Assembly: GCA_000231825.2 (NCBI GenBank)
Contig: JH720306.1
Span: forward strand, 1,090,199 to 1,154,198
Length of the DNA stretch: 64,000 nt
Origin: Tetrahymena elliotti 4EA
Lineage: Eukaryota; Ciliophora; Oligohymenophorea; Hymenostomatida; Tetrahymenidae
Direction of reading: 5' to 3'
Below are positions 39,110 to 50,614 of the stretch, piece after piece. The translations under genes and the position numbers were made by a program. The first letter of the stretch is position 1. Each line of letters begins with the position of its first letter. The notes under the pieces are model-generated. The model was given only the letters and a program-made list of their open reading frames with translations, searched no databases and had not been told where the DNA came from.

Positions 39110-39400
39110 ATATGAAAAGAATTGAGCATGATATATACCCATTTAGTCATCTTTTTTAGAAAGGAATATACATTAAAATGTTTTAAAAAATGTATCTTTT
39201 TCTGAAGTAAAAATTAAAACAATATATGGTATAAAGTGATAGAAACTGATTGATGTTTAATCAAATATTAATTTAGGTTTTAACTTGTAATTAAGGTCAA
39301 GCTATTGCTGTAAAGATCCTAGACATTTATAGAATTTCTTGCAAATAATTATAGAACTTTCAAAAGTCGTCAAATAAAATCCAAATTGAAATAATGAGAC
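39110..39400 (+). pseudogene. Decayed copy of first exon of the CEP95-like gene
   Basis: The segment matches exon 1 of the gene at 40291 (about 40385-40690) through a long series of shared words. It has AAAGGAATATACATT for GAAGGCATATACATT, AAACTGATTGATG for AAACTGATTAATG, GGTCAAGCTATTGCTGTAAAGATCC for GGCTAAGCTATTGCTGATAAAGATCC, and ACATTTATAGAATTTCTTGCAAAT for ACATTTACTGAATTTCTTGCAAAT. Insertions and deletions break the frame, and the N-terminal 30 codons and all later exons are absent. Downstream sequence to about 40010 also resembles intron 1 of the intact gene. It is a local tandem duplicate that has lost coding capacity. Confidence 0.85.
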
Positions 39401-40290
39401 AAAAATTTTTAATTCTGAAAATATTTTTATTTATTCATTTTTAATAATTTTAAGTTAAGAATAAGTTAATTCTATCAATATACATATCTCTTTATTTATT
39501 AGTTTAACTTATTTTTTAATAGTTGAATGATTAATTATCTTTGATTATGATAATTCAACACAAATAGTTAACCAACCTAAGTAAGTATTCAATTAATCTG
39601 GTAGTTATTAAATAAAAAGGGATTTATTTTTGAAACAAAAAAAGATTTCATTTAAAAATAAATATTATACTTGATTGGTTTTTATAGATAAATAATTATT
39701 ATTTATTTTTATGTTTTTTTTCTTAACACTATGCAAAGAAAAATAAAACAATAAGGCTAAACACTATTTTTTTAAGCAAATTTACTCACTTTTCATTAGT
39801 AAACAATATCTATCCATATTAATGTATTCATTTGTTTGCTTGTTAGTTAATTTATTTATCACTTCTTGAAAAAACTAATTGCATATCTTAAATAATGATA
39901 ATAAACAGAATACAAATAAATAAATAAATAAATAAATATCAAAATTATTCATTGATTCAATTAAACTAGCATTGATTAAATAAAAAGGGAAATAATTTTT
40001 TCAGTAAAAAGAGTAAAAAGGATATTATTTAAAGTTGAATGATAGATCTATGTTTTGTGTGTTAATGGTTTTTTATCTTTAAATAGTTATTTATTTATTT
40101 ATTTCTTTATTTGCTTTGTTATTTTAGTATGAATAAAATTTGAATTATTTTAAAAATCTTGAAATTTGTGATACGGCTTGATTTCACAAATCAAAATAAT
40201 AATAAAAAGAATTCAGATTTATAAAGCCAACTGAATAAATTTTCAAATAAAAAGTTTTAGAACAAAAGTCAAAGCGAGCGAGTGAGCAAA
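39401..40290. repeat. Degenerate duplicate(s) of CEP95-like intron 1
   Basis: ATTGATTAAATAAAAAGGGAAATAATT (39972-39998) corresponds to ATTGATTAAATAATAGGGAAATAATT in the intron at about 40943-40968, and a third weaker copy, TTATTAAATAAAAAGGGATTTATT, is at 39605-39628. Blocks with TTTATTTATT...AATTCTAT...ATACAT line up as well, so the intron sequence appears to be present twice here. A run of (AAAT)6 lies at 39914-39938. The last 250 nt hold the promoter of the gene at 40291. Confidence 0.6.
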
Positions 40291-42510
40291 ATGAGCGATC
40301 AAAATAATTAGGGTAGTGAGATTTATGATCATGAGTTAAATTAAGAGACTAAAAATATCATCATGAATTGCCAAGAGATTATGACAAATATCGAACTTGA
40401 GATACCCATTCAGACAATAGATGATCTTTATTAGGAAGGCATATACATTGAAATGTTTAAAAAAATGTTTCCTTTTATGAAAAAAAAGATAGAGTAAATA
40501 GAAGAAAATTATGCTCCTACTGGTAAAAAGTTGTAAAAACTGATTAATGGTTTATCAAATGATGTTTTAACTATGGACTTGACTCATATTAAAGGCTAAG
40601 CTATTGCTGATAAAGATCCAAGACATTTACTGAATTTCTTGCAAATTATTTTAGAGCTTTCAAAATTATACAATTTGAAAAAAGACCCAAATCATGAAAG
40701 TAAACTTTATTACCATTTAAAACTAATTTATTTATTTTTAATATTTTATAAAGTAGCACATACCGAAGTAAATTCTATATGCATTCATTTATCCTTTTGT
40801 TTCTTTTTTTGCTGAATTTAATTTATTCTTGATTTATTGAGAAACTGATTGTCAGTCAATCAATCAAAACAATAATAATGATGACGCTTAGACAACAATA
40901 AACAAACACTTCATAAAATTATGCATTACATTAAATTAATATTGATTAAATAATAGGGAAATAATTAAGAAATTGCTGGCTCTGATGAAGACAATCATCA
41001 TTGTAAATAATTATCATAGATATTTATATACTAATTTAGAATTTAAAATTCAATTTTAATTAAAAAGCTTTTTTTACTCAAATAAGCAATAATAATTGTT
41101 ATTTTTTCTATTTTTCTGTTTTATAATTATCAAACTAACTAATCATTTTATGTAAAATAGAAGCAGACGTCGAGGAGGAGTTATATGCAAACGAAGATCA
41201 AGATGCAGAGAATGTGAATCCTAATATTAATAGTAATTATGCTAATTAGAGAGATAACTCATAGAATCAATCGGGTTAGCCAAAATTAAATAAAAATCAG
41301 AGCTTTAAGAATCTGATGCAAGGAGATAAAAAATAGATTGAAAATGACATATATTCAAATCCTAATTAAAGAGTGATAACTAATGATCCAAATATTTAAC
41401 AAACATTTTAAAACTAAAATTATGAGCATGAGGAAGAGGAAGAGTTATATGAAAATAATGACAATGAATAAAACCTTTTAAAAATATAGGAGCTGTATAA
41501 TCTATATAAAAGTGGAGCATTATCTGTAAATGATCCTCAGTTTTATGAATTACAAGAAATTTTAGCTGCTCATGGTATGACAATCGAATAATTAGATGAT
41601 GCATATAATAATTAAAATATGTAAATTTAAAATGATGGAAATGAAAGTGCTATATCGAGGGCTGTTGAAGAATCCAGAGCTAAGCTTTAAAGAATGTCAA
41701 ACTATAAAAGTCGTAAAGTAGATTAAACTGATGAAAAAGTTAAATAAGGACAACAAAAGTACTAAACTTTCCTCAAAAACTATAAGAAAGATTTTGAGAA
41801 GAAAATGAAAAAGAAACATTCCAGTAGTTCTAATATAGATTATAGAAAAGAAGAGAGAAAAAAGAGAATCTCTGAAGTAATTCACTTTGATGGACTAACC
41901 ATTTCATATAGAAAATTATTTATAAAATATAAAAAAAAGCATGAAGACAGAATGTTATAAAAAGAATATTAAGATGAATAACTGTCACTTCACATCTAAA
42001 TGAGAGACAGAAAACTCTAATATGTTAGAAATATGTAAGTTTATTTTATTTCAAATTTAATTTAATTCATTCATTTTAAAATCAGCCATAAAATTATTTT
42101 CGAACTTGAAAAGAAGAAAATTATTGATGAATAAAACGAATATAAGGAAAATAAAGAAAAGCTTGAAGCAGATGCTAAAAATAGACTTATTTCTATTGAA
42201 AATAAATACAAAGATAGAATTTTAATGCTCAAGGAGGCTCTTGAGTAGCAAAGAAAAGACAGACATATCTAAGAGGTTGCCTAAAGATAAGTAAATTTTT
42301 ATTTGATTTACTACTTAGCATCAATTTTAATTATGTCTATTTAATTCATAGGAACTTTCAAGATAAGAAAGAGAGCTAAAACAAATTAAAAGAAAATAAA
42401 TAGAAGACCTTAAAGATTATTGGAGAAGTGAAAGAGAAAAATTCGATCTTATAACTAAAGATGATAGAAAGCTTGAGAGCGAAATACTTGAACTCTATAA
42501 AAAGTATTGA
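40291..42510 (+). CDS. CEP95-like centriolar/basal-body protein (CH-like domain plus coiled coil), 548 aa
   Basis: Four exons: 40291-40699, 41161-42034, 42086-42290, 42352-42510. Residues about 25-125 resemble the calponin-homology-like N-terminal domain of CEP95: QTIDDLYQEGIYIEMFKKMF, KLQKLINGLSNDVLTMDL, then THIKGQAIADKDPRHLLNFL. This matches the family pattern HI-GE-I--GD---I-NLLE-. The middle (130-330) is acidic and N/Q-rich. From about 330 to the end is a basic coiled coil: HFDGLTISYRKLFIKYKKKH with EDRMLQKEYQDEQLS, then FELEKKKIIDEQNEYKENK and ending LESEILELYKKY. CEP95 is a centrosomal/basal-body protein of ciliated eukaryotes, so a basal-body role is expected. A broken copy of exon 1 sits just upstream. 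Confidence 0.75.
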
Positions 42511-44043
42511 GCTACTTTTTTTATAAATAAACTAAGTTGAGAATATAATTTAGATTTTATTAATTTTGTAATTTTCTAAGATTATTTTGTGTTTTTTCGA
42601 TCAAATCATTAAATTTATTCTCATCAGCAGCGAATGCAATTTTAAAATAATAAAATTTTTAATAAATTTATTTTCTTTTTTAAATTTGTTTAATTTTATC
42701 TAAGAAAGCTCATATTTATTTTTACTCATTATTTTTCATCATAAGTTTACAAATTGTTTACTTTAACATCAATCTGTTTCTGCGATTCTCTGATATCACT
42801 GATCTAAATAAATATTTTGCTAATTTATATTATTTTAACAAAAATAACAATTATTAATATCTTTTCATTTTAATGACTAAACACATTATATAGTCAACTT
42901 AAAAATCTACCTAATTTTTGCTGAAAATTATTTTTAAATATTATTTTATTTTCCTTTATCATTCGAAATATAAAATTAAAAAAAATAAATATAATATAAT
43001 AAAAATAGTTTAGTTACTTATCTTCATACATTTAAAATTAAAAATCCACTTTTTTATTATCGAATTCATTTTCTATTTTAAAATTTTAATTATAAAAACT
43101 CGCTCTAAAATATTAAATTATGCTTTAAATATTATCTAAAATTAAAAAGATAATAAAAAGACTCTCAAATTAACTTTAATTTTTTAAATAATGTATCCTA
43201 ATATTATTTTCTAAAAAATTAATTTGTTTTAATTCCTTTTCTTCAATCTATTTTTTTTAGATTACATTTTATTTAATTTATTTTTTTAAAAAATGTTTTT
43301 CTTAAATGTACTTTTCTTCTTCTTTTAAATCATTGTTTTTTTTTTGTAAAATAAATAGAAAAATTAACTCAGAATATTTTTAAATTCTTTCATATTTAGT
43401 TTTCAAGATAATTTATTTTTCATTAAATTATACCCATAAAAAAAATAATTTTTCATCTGCAATTTATTTAATATTTAAAGTATATTCTATTTCGCTCTTT
43501 ATTGTATTGTATTGCATTGCACTGCTTCTTTTGTTTTAAAATATTTGTTTAAGCTTTTTATTTTTAAAGGTATTTTTGAATTTGCAGCATTTTTGTAAAA
43601 AATAAGCTTTCAATACAAAAAATTGATTTTTCTGTTTTAATATTTAAAAAATCAGTTTATTGTTGTAAAAAAATTTATTAAATTTTCAATTTGAAAAATT
43701 AATTCAAAATTTTTAATTTTTAGAGAGAGTGACCAAATTATTAATTTATTGATTAATTAATAAAAAAATAAGTAGATTTATAGCGAGAAGGATTATGTTT
43801 TACTCTTATTCGCAAACCTAGTTTATTTTTCTCCCTCCCGCTTTAATTTTTTTGATATGATCTAATGGAGTTTAATTAATTGTTTGGGAAAATGTATCAT
43901 ATTTCAAAAGATTTTGCAGCTTTATAATTTATCTTTGAAATTTGAAAAAATCAGCGAAATTTGTGCCTATAAACAAACTATATAATTAATTAGTCAATAA
44001 ATTTTAGTAAACACTGCAAAATTTAATAGCAATAAAATTTTTA
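42511..44043. other. Intergenic spacer
   Basis: 1.5 kb of very AT-rich sequence between the CEP95-like and kinesin genes, with long T runs. A short degenerate pentamer run, ATTGTATTGTATTGCATTGC, lies at 43501-43520. No gene seen. Confidence 0.6.
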
Positions 44044-46916
44044 ATGAGCGTAGAAGAGAATATAATTACTTGCTTAAGAATTCGTCCTGTGTAGGACTCT
44101 GAAAAAATAATAGAATGTGTTGATGATAAATCAGTTATTATAGCAAGGACTAAGGAGATGTTTTCCTTTGGTAATAATTAGCTTTCATTTAAGATTATCA
44201 TTTTATGCTTTGATAAATTTTTATTCTACATATATTTAATCAAATAATAATAAAATAGAGAAGGTATTTGATGAAACAAAAACATCTGATTAAATATTTT
44301 CAGAGCTTGGAGTTTAAAACATAGATTAGTGCTTTGAAGGGAAAAATGGTATGTAAATAGCATCTAATAATGCAATAATGAAGATTTTTTATATTAAAAT
44401 ATATAGTTTGCATGTTTGCTTATGGCCAAACATCTTCAGGTAAAACATTTACAATGAAAGGAACTAAAGAAAATCCTGGCATAATTCCACAAACTATTAA
44501 TCATATATTTGATAAGATGGTACATAATATTTTTAGCTTAAAATCATATAAAAAAATTATAAATAAATATATTTATAGGATAATGAAAGTGTATAATTAT
44601 AGATTAAAGTATCATTTTTAGAAATATACAATGAGACAATTATAGATCTGCTTAATCCAAAAGAATAAAATATAGAAATAAGAGAGCACCATTCAAGAGG
44701 AATTTATATATAAAATCTAACAGAAAAAATAGTTGTTAGCAAAGATGAAGCAGATTAGCTGTACAAATAGGGAGAAGCGAATAGAAAGTTTGGTGAAACA
44801 AGCCAAAACACTTAATCAAGTAGATCGCATGTTATTTTTAGGCTTAATTTTGAAGTAAGAGATAGTAAAAACCCTACTAAAACTCTTCAATCAGTTTTAA
44901 ACCTGATAGACTTGGCTGGTTCTGAAAATATAGGAAGGTCCAAAACAGAAAAAGATACAAAAACTAAAACAGAAGGTGTTAATATAAATAAATCGCTACT
45001 TGCGTTATCGAATGTTATAAATAAATTAAGCTAGAATACAAATTAGTATATTAATTATAGAGATTCTAAATTAACAAGATTGTTATAGCCTTGTCTTGGA
45101 GGTAATTCAAGGACAATAGTTATTTGCGCTGTCAATCCCTCTGCCATTAATTATTAAGAAACAAGAGATACTTTGAATTTTGGTAAAAATGCTGGAGCTA
45201 TTAAAAATTTAGTAAACATAAATGAAAAGCAACTTATGGATAAATCATCTTTTAACAAGGAATTCTTGGATAACTATTAGAGGGAAAACTCGGAGTTGAA
45301 AGTAAATTCAAATTCAAATTAATAAAAAAGATTAAGTAACAATTATTTATTTTTTATTAATTTTAATAGCAATAAGTTGAAAAAAATGAGGAGTAAATAA
45401 AGGAAAAAGAAATTTGCATATAAACTATGTAGGATTAAATTGAAGAATTGAGTTTAATTAAGAGAACTCATATTGAAAAAATAATGTTTTAAAATGAAGA
45501 ATTAAATGACCTGAGATCTGAAATCTTGACAATTAGAAAAAAAAATGAAGACTTAAAGCAAAATAATCAAGAGTATTCATTCATACATTTTATTTACTAT
45601 TTTTAACTGGTTCGATTAAAATACATTAATTTTTTAAACAACCAATAACTATTTTTTTTGTTGTATTTAATTTAAAAAATAAATATTTGGGCGGCATAAT
45701 TAAATTAAAAAAAATTTATTCTTTAAAAGATTGACTCAGATTATACAGGATTTAAGGGAAAAGGAATCTAACAATTAAAATGATTTAGAAAGTCAAAACG
45801 AGGTGTTAAGATTAAGACTTTAAATAGATTAAATGAATGAAAATATGGGAAAAATGTCTTAAACGTATTAATTAATGCAAGAAGAAGGTTTAAAGCTGAC
45901 AAACTAAACCTAAATTCTTTTAAAAACTATATAGGATGTAGAAATAGAAAAAACATAGCTAATAGCTTCAAATAAATTATTATCACAATAGGTTAGTGAA
46001 CTATAAAAAAAATTAAACTAGAAAAAGGCAGAAATATAGCCTAATTTGATAAACTAATAATAATAGTAATCATCACAATAATAAAGTAATACTCTTTTAA
46101 ATTTGGTAGGCAGCACTGGTAATGCAATTAGCGCTCCTTAAAGTAATTTAAAAAGTAAATTCTTTTGGGATGATACAGATAAAGAAAATGTAAATAATGG
46201 AAATATATAAGATTAAGTGACTGCAAGAGATAAATTTATCATGATAGATGAAAAAATGGACATATTATAAAGAGAGAGCTTTGCTTTAAATAAATAAATT
46301 CAATAAAATTAATAAATTGAAGAATTACACATACAATTAAGTTAAGTAGAACACTAACTTATCAATGCTAATTTCAAGATAAACTAGTTACAACAAGAAG
46401 TTTTAACTCTCAAATCTCTCACAAGTTCAAGTGAAAGCAAATTTAATTCTTAAGGGTAATAAAGGTATAATAATTTTTTATTCTATTATTTACTAATTTC
46501 TAAAATAGGAAATCTTTCATCTCTGACTGTGACAGCAGCTACGGAGACGTTATCCATAAGAGATCTAAAAAAGATGAATATGTATAATATAAAATCATTA
46601 AAACATTAAAATTCTAATCCTTTTTTTTCAAAAGAATTATATTAAGAAAAAAATTGACACAGAAGTTGATAGCTTTGCTTTGAAGAGAGAAATAAGAAAT
46701 TTAAACAAAAAAATAAAAAGCCTGGAAGGATTGGCAGAAACACAAAGAGTAAAGCTGCAAGAGAGTAACAAACATTCAAATAGACATTATATAATGATTT
46801 TAATAAAAAAATTTTAATTAGAAATTGAACAAATAAAGTGGGTTAACATAGTTAGAATTAAATTAGAAAATAGACTTATGGAACATGGCTTGACGACAGA
46901 CAGTCTTCTTCCATGA
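44044..46916 (+). CDS. Kinesin with N-terminal motor, kinesin-7/CENP-E-like, 762 aa, 9 exons
   Basis: Exons: 44044-44170, 44259-44348, 44407-44519, 44579-45301, 45370-45572, 45730-46464, 46509-46581, 46635-46764, 46822-46916. The motor occupies residues 1-351: [22 protein letters not shown]-loop GQTSSGKT (79-86), [15 protein letters not shown], switch I SSRSH (near 190), switch II DLAGSE (near 221), then [26 protein letters not shown] and [11 protein letters not shown]. All nucleotide-binding motifs are intact, so it should be an active ATPase moving on microtubules. The remainder is coiled coil with a QQQQQ-rich hinge near residue 500. The N-terminal motor and the way SGKTFTM and the neck are spelled suit kinesin-7, but the subfamily needs a tree. 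The final exon has degenerate repeats immediately downstream. Confidence 0.9.
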
Positions 46917-48035
46917 TTATTTATTTTGCTTGTTAAATTACAAAACCAAATTATATTATATTAATTCAAGAATACATCTATTTATATTTATTGTACATTC
47001 ACTCATTCTTCATTTATCCTTCCATCCATCCACTTGTCATTCAATTCTTCTTTCGTTTTGTGTTTTTAAACTTGTGTCACTTTATATTATATATATTTAT
47101 ATATTGTTATTAAAAAATCTAGACTTAAAAAAGGCTTATGAAAATTGTTTTAGATTGTTAGAAAAAAATTAAATGAAATTAAAGATAGCATGAATGCATT
47201 CATTCATTGATTGTTCTTACTCTTTGGTTTTAATAGCTAATCTCACTTTAAAATATTTATTTTTTTTGTATTTTGTAAATTTTTGAGTTAAATTAGAAAA
47301 TAGACTTATAAATTATGGTAAGAATATAGATCACCTGCTTCTATACGATTAATTATTTTGCATATTTAATTAGTAAAATATTTTTAAAAACTAATATCAC
47401 CTTATGTTATTTATAAATTGTAATTATAAATTGAAAAATTAAATTAGAAAAAGATTTATTGAAACATAGAAAAAGGAATTTTAATATTTTACATGAATCA
47501 AAGAAAAAATATGTTGTATTTACACAAATTCATTTTTGCATTTATTTCCATTAATTATTCTTTACTTCCGTGTATTAATACAATATGTTTTCTATATTTT
47601 TTTAATGTTATTATAAATTTTAGAATTAATAAACTTCTTTGGTTATTAAAAAAAACAAAATTGTATGAGCCAAAGAATAAATTTATTTTTTTAATTGGAC
47701 ATTCATTCATTCTATATTCATCTATTAGTTTAAAAAAATCTTTATTTGCTTTTGTGTTTAAAACTACTTTATATATTACATTTTATGTTTTTATTATAAA
47801 TTTAAGAATTAAATTAGAAAATTAGACCCATTTTCACTATAGACAGTCTTCTTCCATGATTATTTATTTTGTTTTTAAATTAGAAAAAAGAAAATGTATT
47901 ATATATGTTTAAAAAATGCATTTTTTATTTATTGTATATTCAATCTTTCTTCATTTAATTTGTGTTTTAAAACTTATGCGACTTTATATTATATATTTAT
48001 ATATTGTTATTATAAATTAAAATTTTCAAAACCAA
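46854..48035. repeat. Degenerate tandem repeats derived from the kinesin terminal exon and 3' flank
   Basis: The first unit overlaps the kinesin last exon. The word AATTAAATTAGAAAA recurs near 46855, 47288 (shortened), 47437 and 47805, each time opening a unit. The 31-nt block at 46898-46928, which spans the kinesin stop codon, recurs without change at 47841-47871. A second word, ACTTTATATTATATATATTTATATATTGTTATT (about 47078-47110), returns nearly unchanged at 47980-48011 and more weakly in between. Unit length is roughly 150-380 nt. The 1-kb spacer between kinesin and p28 therefore consists almost wholly of decayed copies. Confidence 0.75.
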
Positions 48036-48094
48036 AGTAAATTAATTTATTAACAAATAAATAAATAAAATAAGTTAACAATTAACGAAATAAA

Positions 48095-49012
48095 ATGCAA
48101 CCTCCACCAAATATTACTACTCCAAACTCACTTGTTAAGTATGCTAGTGCAGTACTTGTTTCAACAAGTGGTAAGCGTAACCTTCTTGATAAGCAAAAGG
48201 GAAAAGCACCCAATAGCATTACTAATGCCCAAACAGAAGATATCTTGAATAGTATTCTACCCCCCAGAGAATACACTATGGATAAGCAATAGTTGTGGAT
48301 TTAAAGTGTTAGCGCTACTCCTGCAACTAAAGCAGATGTTTTAGAATTATAAAGCAACCTTGATAAAAAATTATAGTAAAGATAAGCAAGAGAAACAGGT
48401 ATATGCCCAATTAGAGAAGAATTATATGCCTAGTGCTTTGATGAATTAATTAGATAAATTACAATTAATTGTGCAGAAAGAGGTCTGTTGTTAGTTAGAG
48501 TTAGAGATGAAATCAAACATACAATTCAAGTATAAAATTTTTTAAATATTAAGAAATTTCTATAAAAATATTATCAAGCAAATTAAATACTGCAACCAAA
48601 TTATTTTAATTAAATAAAATCATTTCAAAGTTTATTTAAATGATCAAAACAATAGCTAGTTATTTTGTTTAAATTATTCAAATCAAATTTTAAAAAAATA
48701 AAACAGGCCTACTAAACCCTTTATGAAAGTTCTATTGCTTATGGTATGAGAAAAGCTTTGTAGGCAGAATAAAAGAAAGCCGAAATGGAAAGTAAAAAGA
48801 AATAACTTGAAGTAGAATGCAACGAATTATCAAAATAAGTTGAAACTTTGGAGAAAAAGATAGAGGAAATAGAGCAAAATGACTAAGAGCAAAGAGAAAA
48901 TGATGAAAAGATGCATGCTGAATAAGTTGATCACCTTAAAAAAACCAATCAAAGATTTAAAGAAGAGTTGGAAAAATTACTTTCTGGCCCTTAACCTCAA
49001 GCTAAAAAATGA
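48095..49012 (+). CDS. p28: Axonemal inner-arm dynein light chain p28 (DNALI1 family), 246 aa
   Basis: Two exons, 48095-48529 and 48707-49012, with a 177-nt intron. The protein matches the p28/DNALI1 family along its full length and has its usual size (about 245-260 aa). Diagnostic segments are SLVKYASAVLVST near the start, ILNSILPPREYTMD, TGICPIREELYAQCFDELIRQ, CAERGLLLVRVRDEI, YESSIAYGMRKALQAE, and a C-terminal coiled coil ending in a short QAKK tail. p28 binds single-headed inner-arm dyneins of the axoneme together with actin and is needed for ciliary beating. The coding region is visibly less AT-rich than neighbouring genes and uses CAA as well as TAA/TAG for Gln, as expected of a highly expressed gene. 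Confidence 0.95.
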
Positions 49013-49560
49013 GAGAGAATTGTTAATATAATTTGAATACCAAAATTAAATTTATATTTTATATGCATGCTAATTCAAATAAGAAGTGTGTTATAATTAA
49101 TTATATTATCAGATCATTCCAAAAAATTTATCTAAAACCTTTTAAATTTTTTTAAAATAAAATAGTCTTAATAAAAATAAAAAAGTTTTATTTTTTTAAA
49201 TAATCAATAATCACCTTACTCTTTCAATAATTAAATAAAATTGAAATCTCAATAATTTTATTAAAATATTTCAATTCACAAATAATAAAGAGAAAAATTA
49301 GAATTAGTTAGTTATCAATAATATTAACAATTGATAATGAAATAAATCATTTAAAATTAATATATTTTATCTTTTTATTATGCTTAATTAAAATTAATTT
49401 GATAAAAATTGTTAAATTGAACATAAGATTTATGTTTTTGCTTTGATATTAAGAATTAATATCAATCATTTAAAAAAATTCAGACCCATTTATTTAATCA
49501 AAAGGAGAAAAATTAAAATAATAAATTCTTTCAATTTTATAAGATCTTCAAAATATTCTA

Positions 49561-49815
49561 CTTCAAATGATTTTCTCTAGTAAAGATATTTAAGGAGAAT
49601 CTTATTCAATCAGATATGATTCTTAAAAACAACATAATTTTTTCCTTGAATCTATTGCATTATTTTTAATTGAAACTATTTCAATTAAAAAAATTAATTA
49701 TTAATAATACTTGGAGAGAACTATCATTTTTTTGCGCTAGTCGTATTTCCATAGGTAGTTTTTAATTTTAATTACATAATTTATTTATTTCTTTTTTAGT
49801 ATGGCTCAATTGTAC
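49561..49815. repeat. Direct repeat, copy 1
   Basis: Begins CTTCAAATGATTTTCTCTAG and ends TATGGCTCAATTG. It pairs with 50006-50274 in the same orientation with only scattered substitutions and small indels. Shared words include AAGATATTTAAGGAGAA, GATATGATTCTTAAAA, CCTTGAATCTATTGCA, GGAGAGAACTAT and TTTTTAATTTTAATTACATA. No coding frame is preserved between the copies. Confidence 0.88.
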
Positions 49816-50005
49816 ATTTTTTTTTATAGTTTTATTTTAATTAATCTTAAAGTAAATGTGGTTATAATATGCAATAAATGGAAATCTTATGTAATACAAA
49901 GGGTAATTCAAATACAATATTTATGTTATTTCAATTAATTGTTTTTTCAAGTTTTTATGGATATTGTAAAGTTGCCTTAGATCCTTAATTTTGTTAATTT
50001 GATTA

Positions 50006-50274
50006 CTTCAAACTATTTTCTCTAGTTAAGATATTTAAGGAGAACCTGATTCAATCTGATATGATTCTTAAAAAACAACATAATTTTTTTCCTTGAATCT
50101 ATTGCAGTATTTTTTATAGCAGCTATTTCAATTATATAGATTAATTATTGATAATACTTTGGAGAGAACTATTATTTTAATTTACCCTAGTGGTATTTCT
50201 ATAGATAGTTTAGATAGTTTTTAATTTTAATTACATAATTTATTTATTTCTTTTTCAGTATGGCTCAATTATGT
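50006..50274. repeat. Direct repeat, copy 2
   Basis: Second copy of the element at 49561-49815, separated from it by 190 nt. It is longer by about 14 nt because of small insertions such as a doubled ATAGTTTAG. The copies are similar enough to be a fairly recent tandem or dispersed duplication. Confidence 0.88.
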
Positions 50275-50580
50275 ATTTTTTAATACCGTTTATAAATTGA
50301 TAAGCTTTTACAGACTCCCTAAGTTATATTTTTTTAAGTGAATCTCATTTTTGAAATCTTTTTTATCTGAAATTAGAACAATTAAGTTAGAACAAGCTAG
50401 AAAATCTTATTTTAATAAAAGTATTAATAAAAAATTATTAAAAAGAGTATAAAACTAAAAAAAATTCAAAAATACGAAAGAAATTTGCTAAAAAAAAGTA
50501 GGAGATTTCTACTAATTTTTTATTTATACTTGGGTTTTAACATAAACTAAAATTACAAAAATAATTAAAAATTTTCTAGC

Positions 50581-50614
50581 CTTTTCTACAATTATTTTTG
50601 GCCTTGTAGAAAAG
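50581..50614. repeat. Perfect 11-bp inverted repeat (hairpin)
   Basis: CTTTTCTACAA and TTGTAGAAAAG are exact reverse complements separated by a 12-nt loop (TTATTTTTGGCC). It stands alone in non-coding DNA and could be a hairpin or a chance palindrome in AT-rich sequence. Confidence 0.7.

Noticed and set aside
46930..47825. Plus-strand frames between kinesin and p28
   Set aside because: They fall in degenerate repeats of the kinesin 3' flank, with composition of AT-rich spacer and no homology.
48082..48276. Minus-strand frame opposite p28 exon 1
   Set aside because: It is the antisense of an unmistakable p28 exon and has no independent support.
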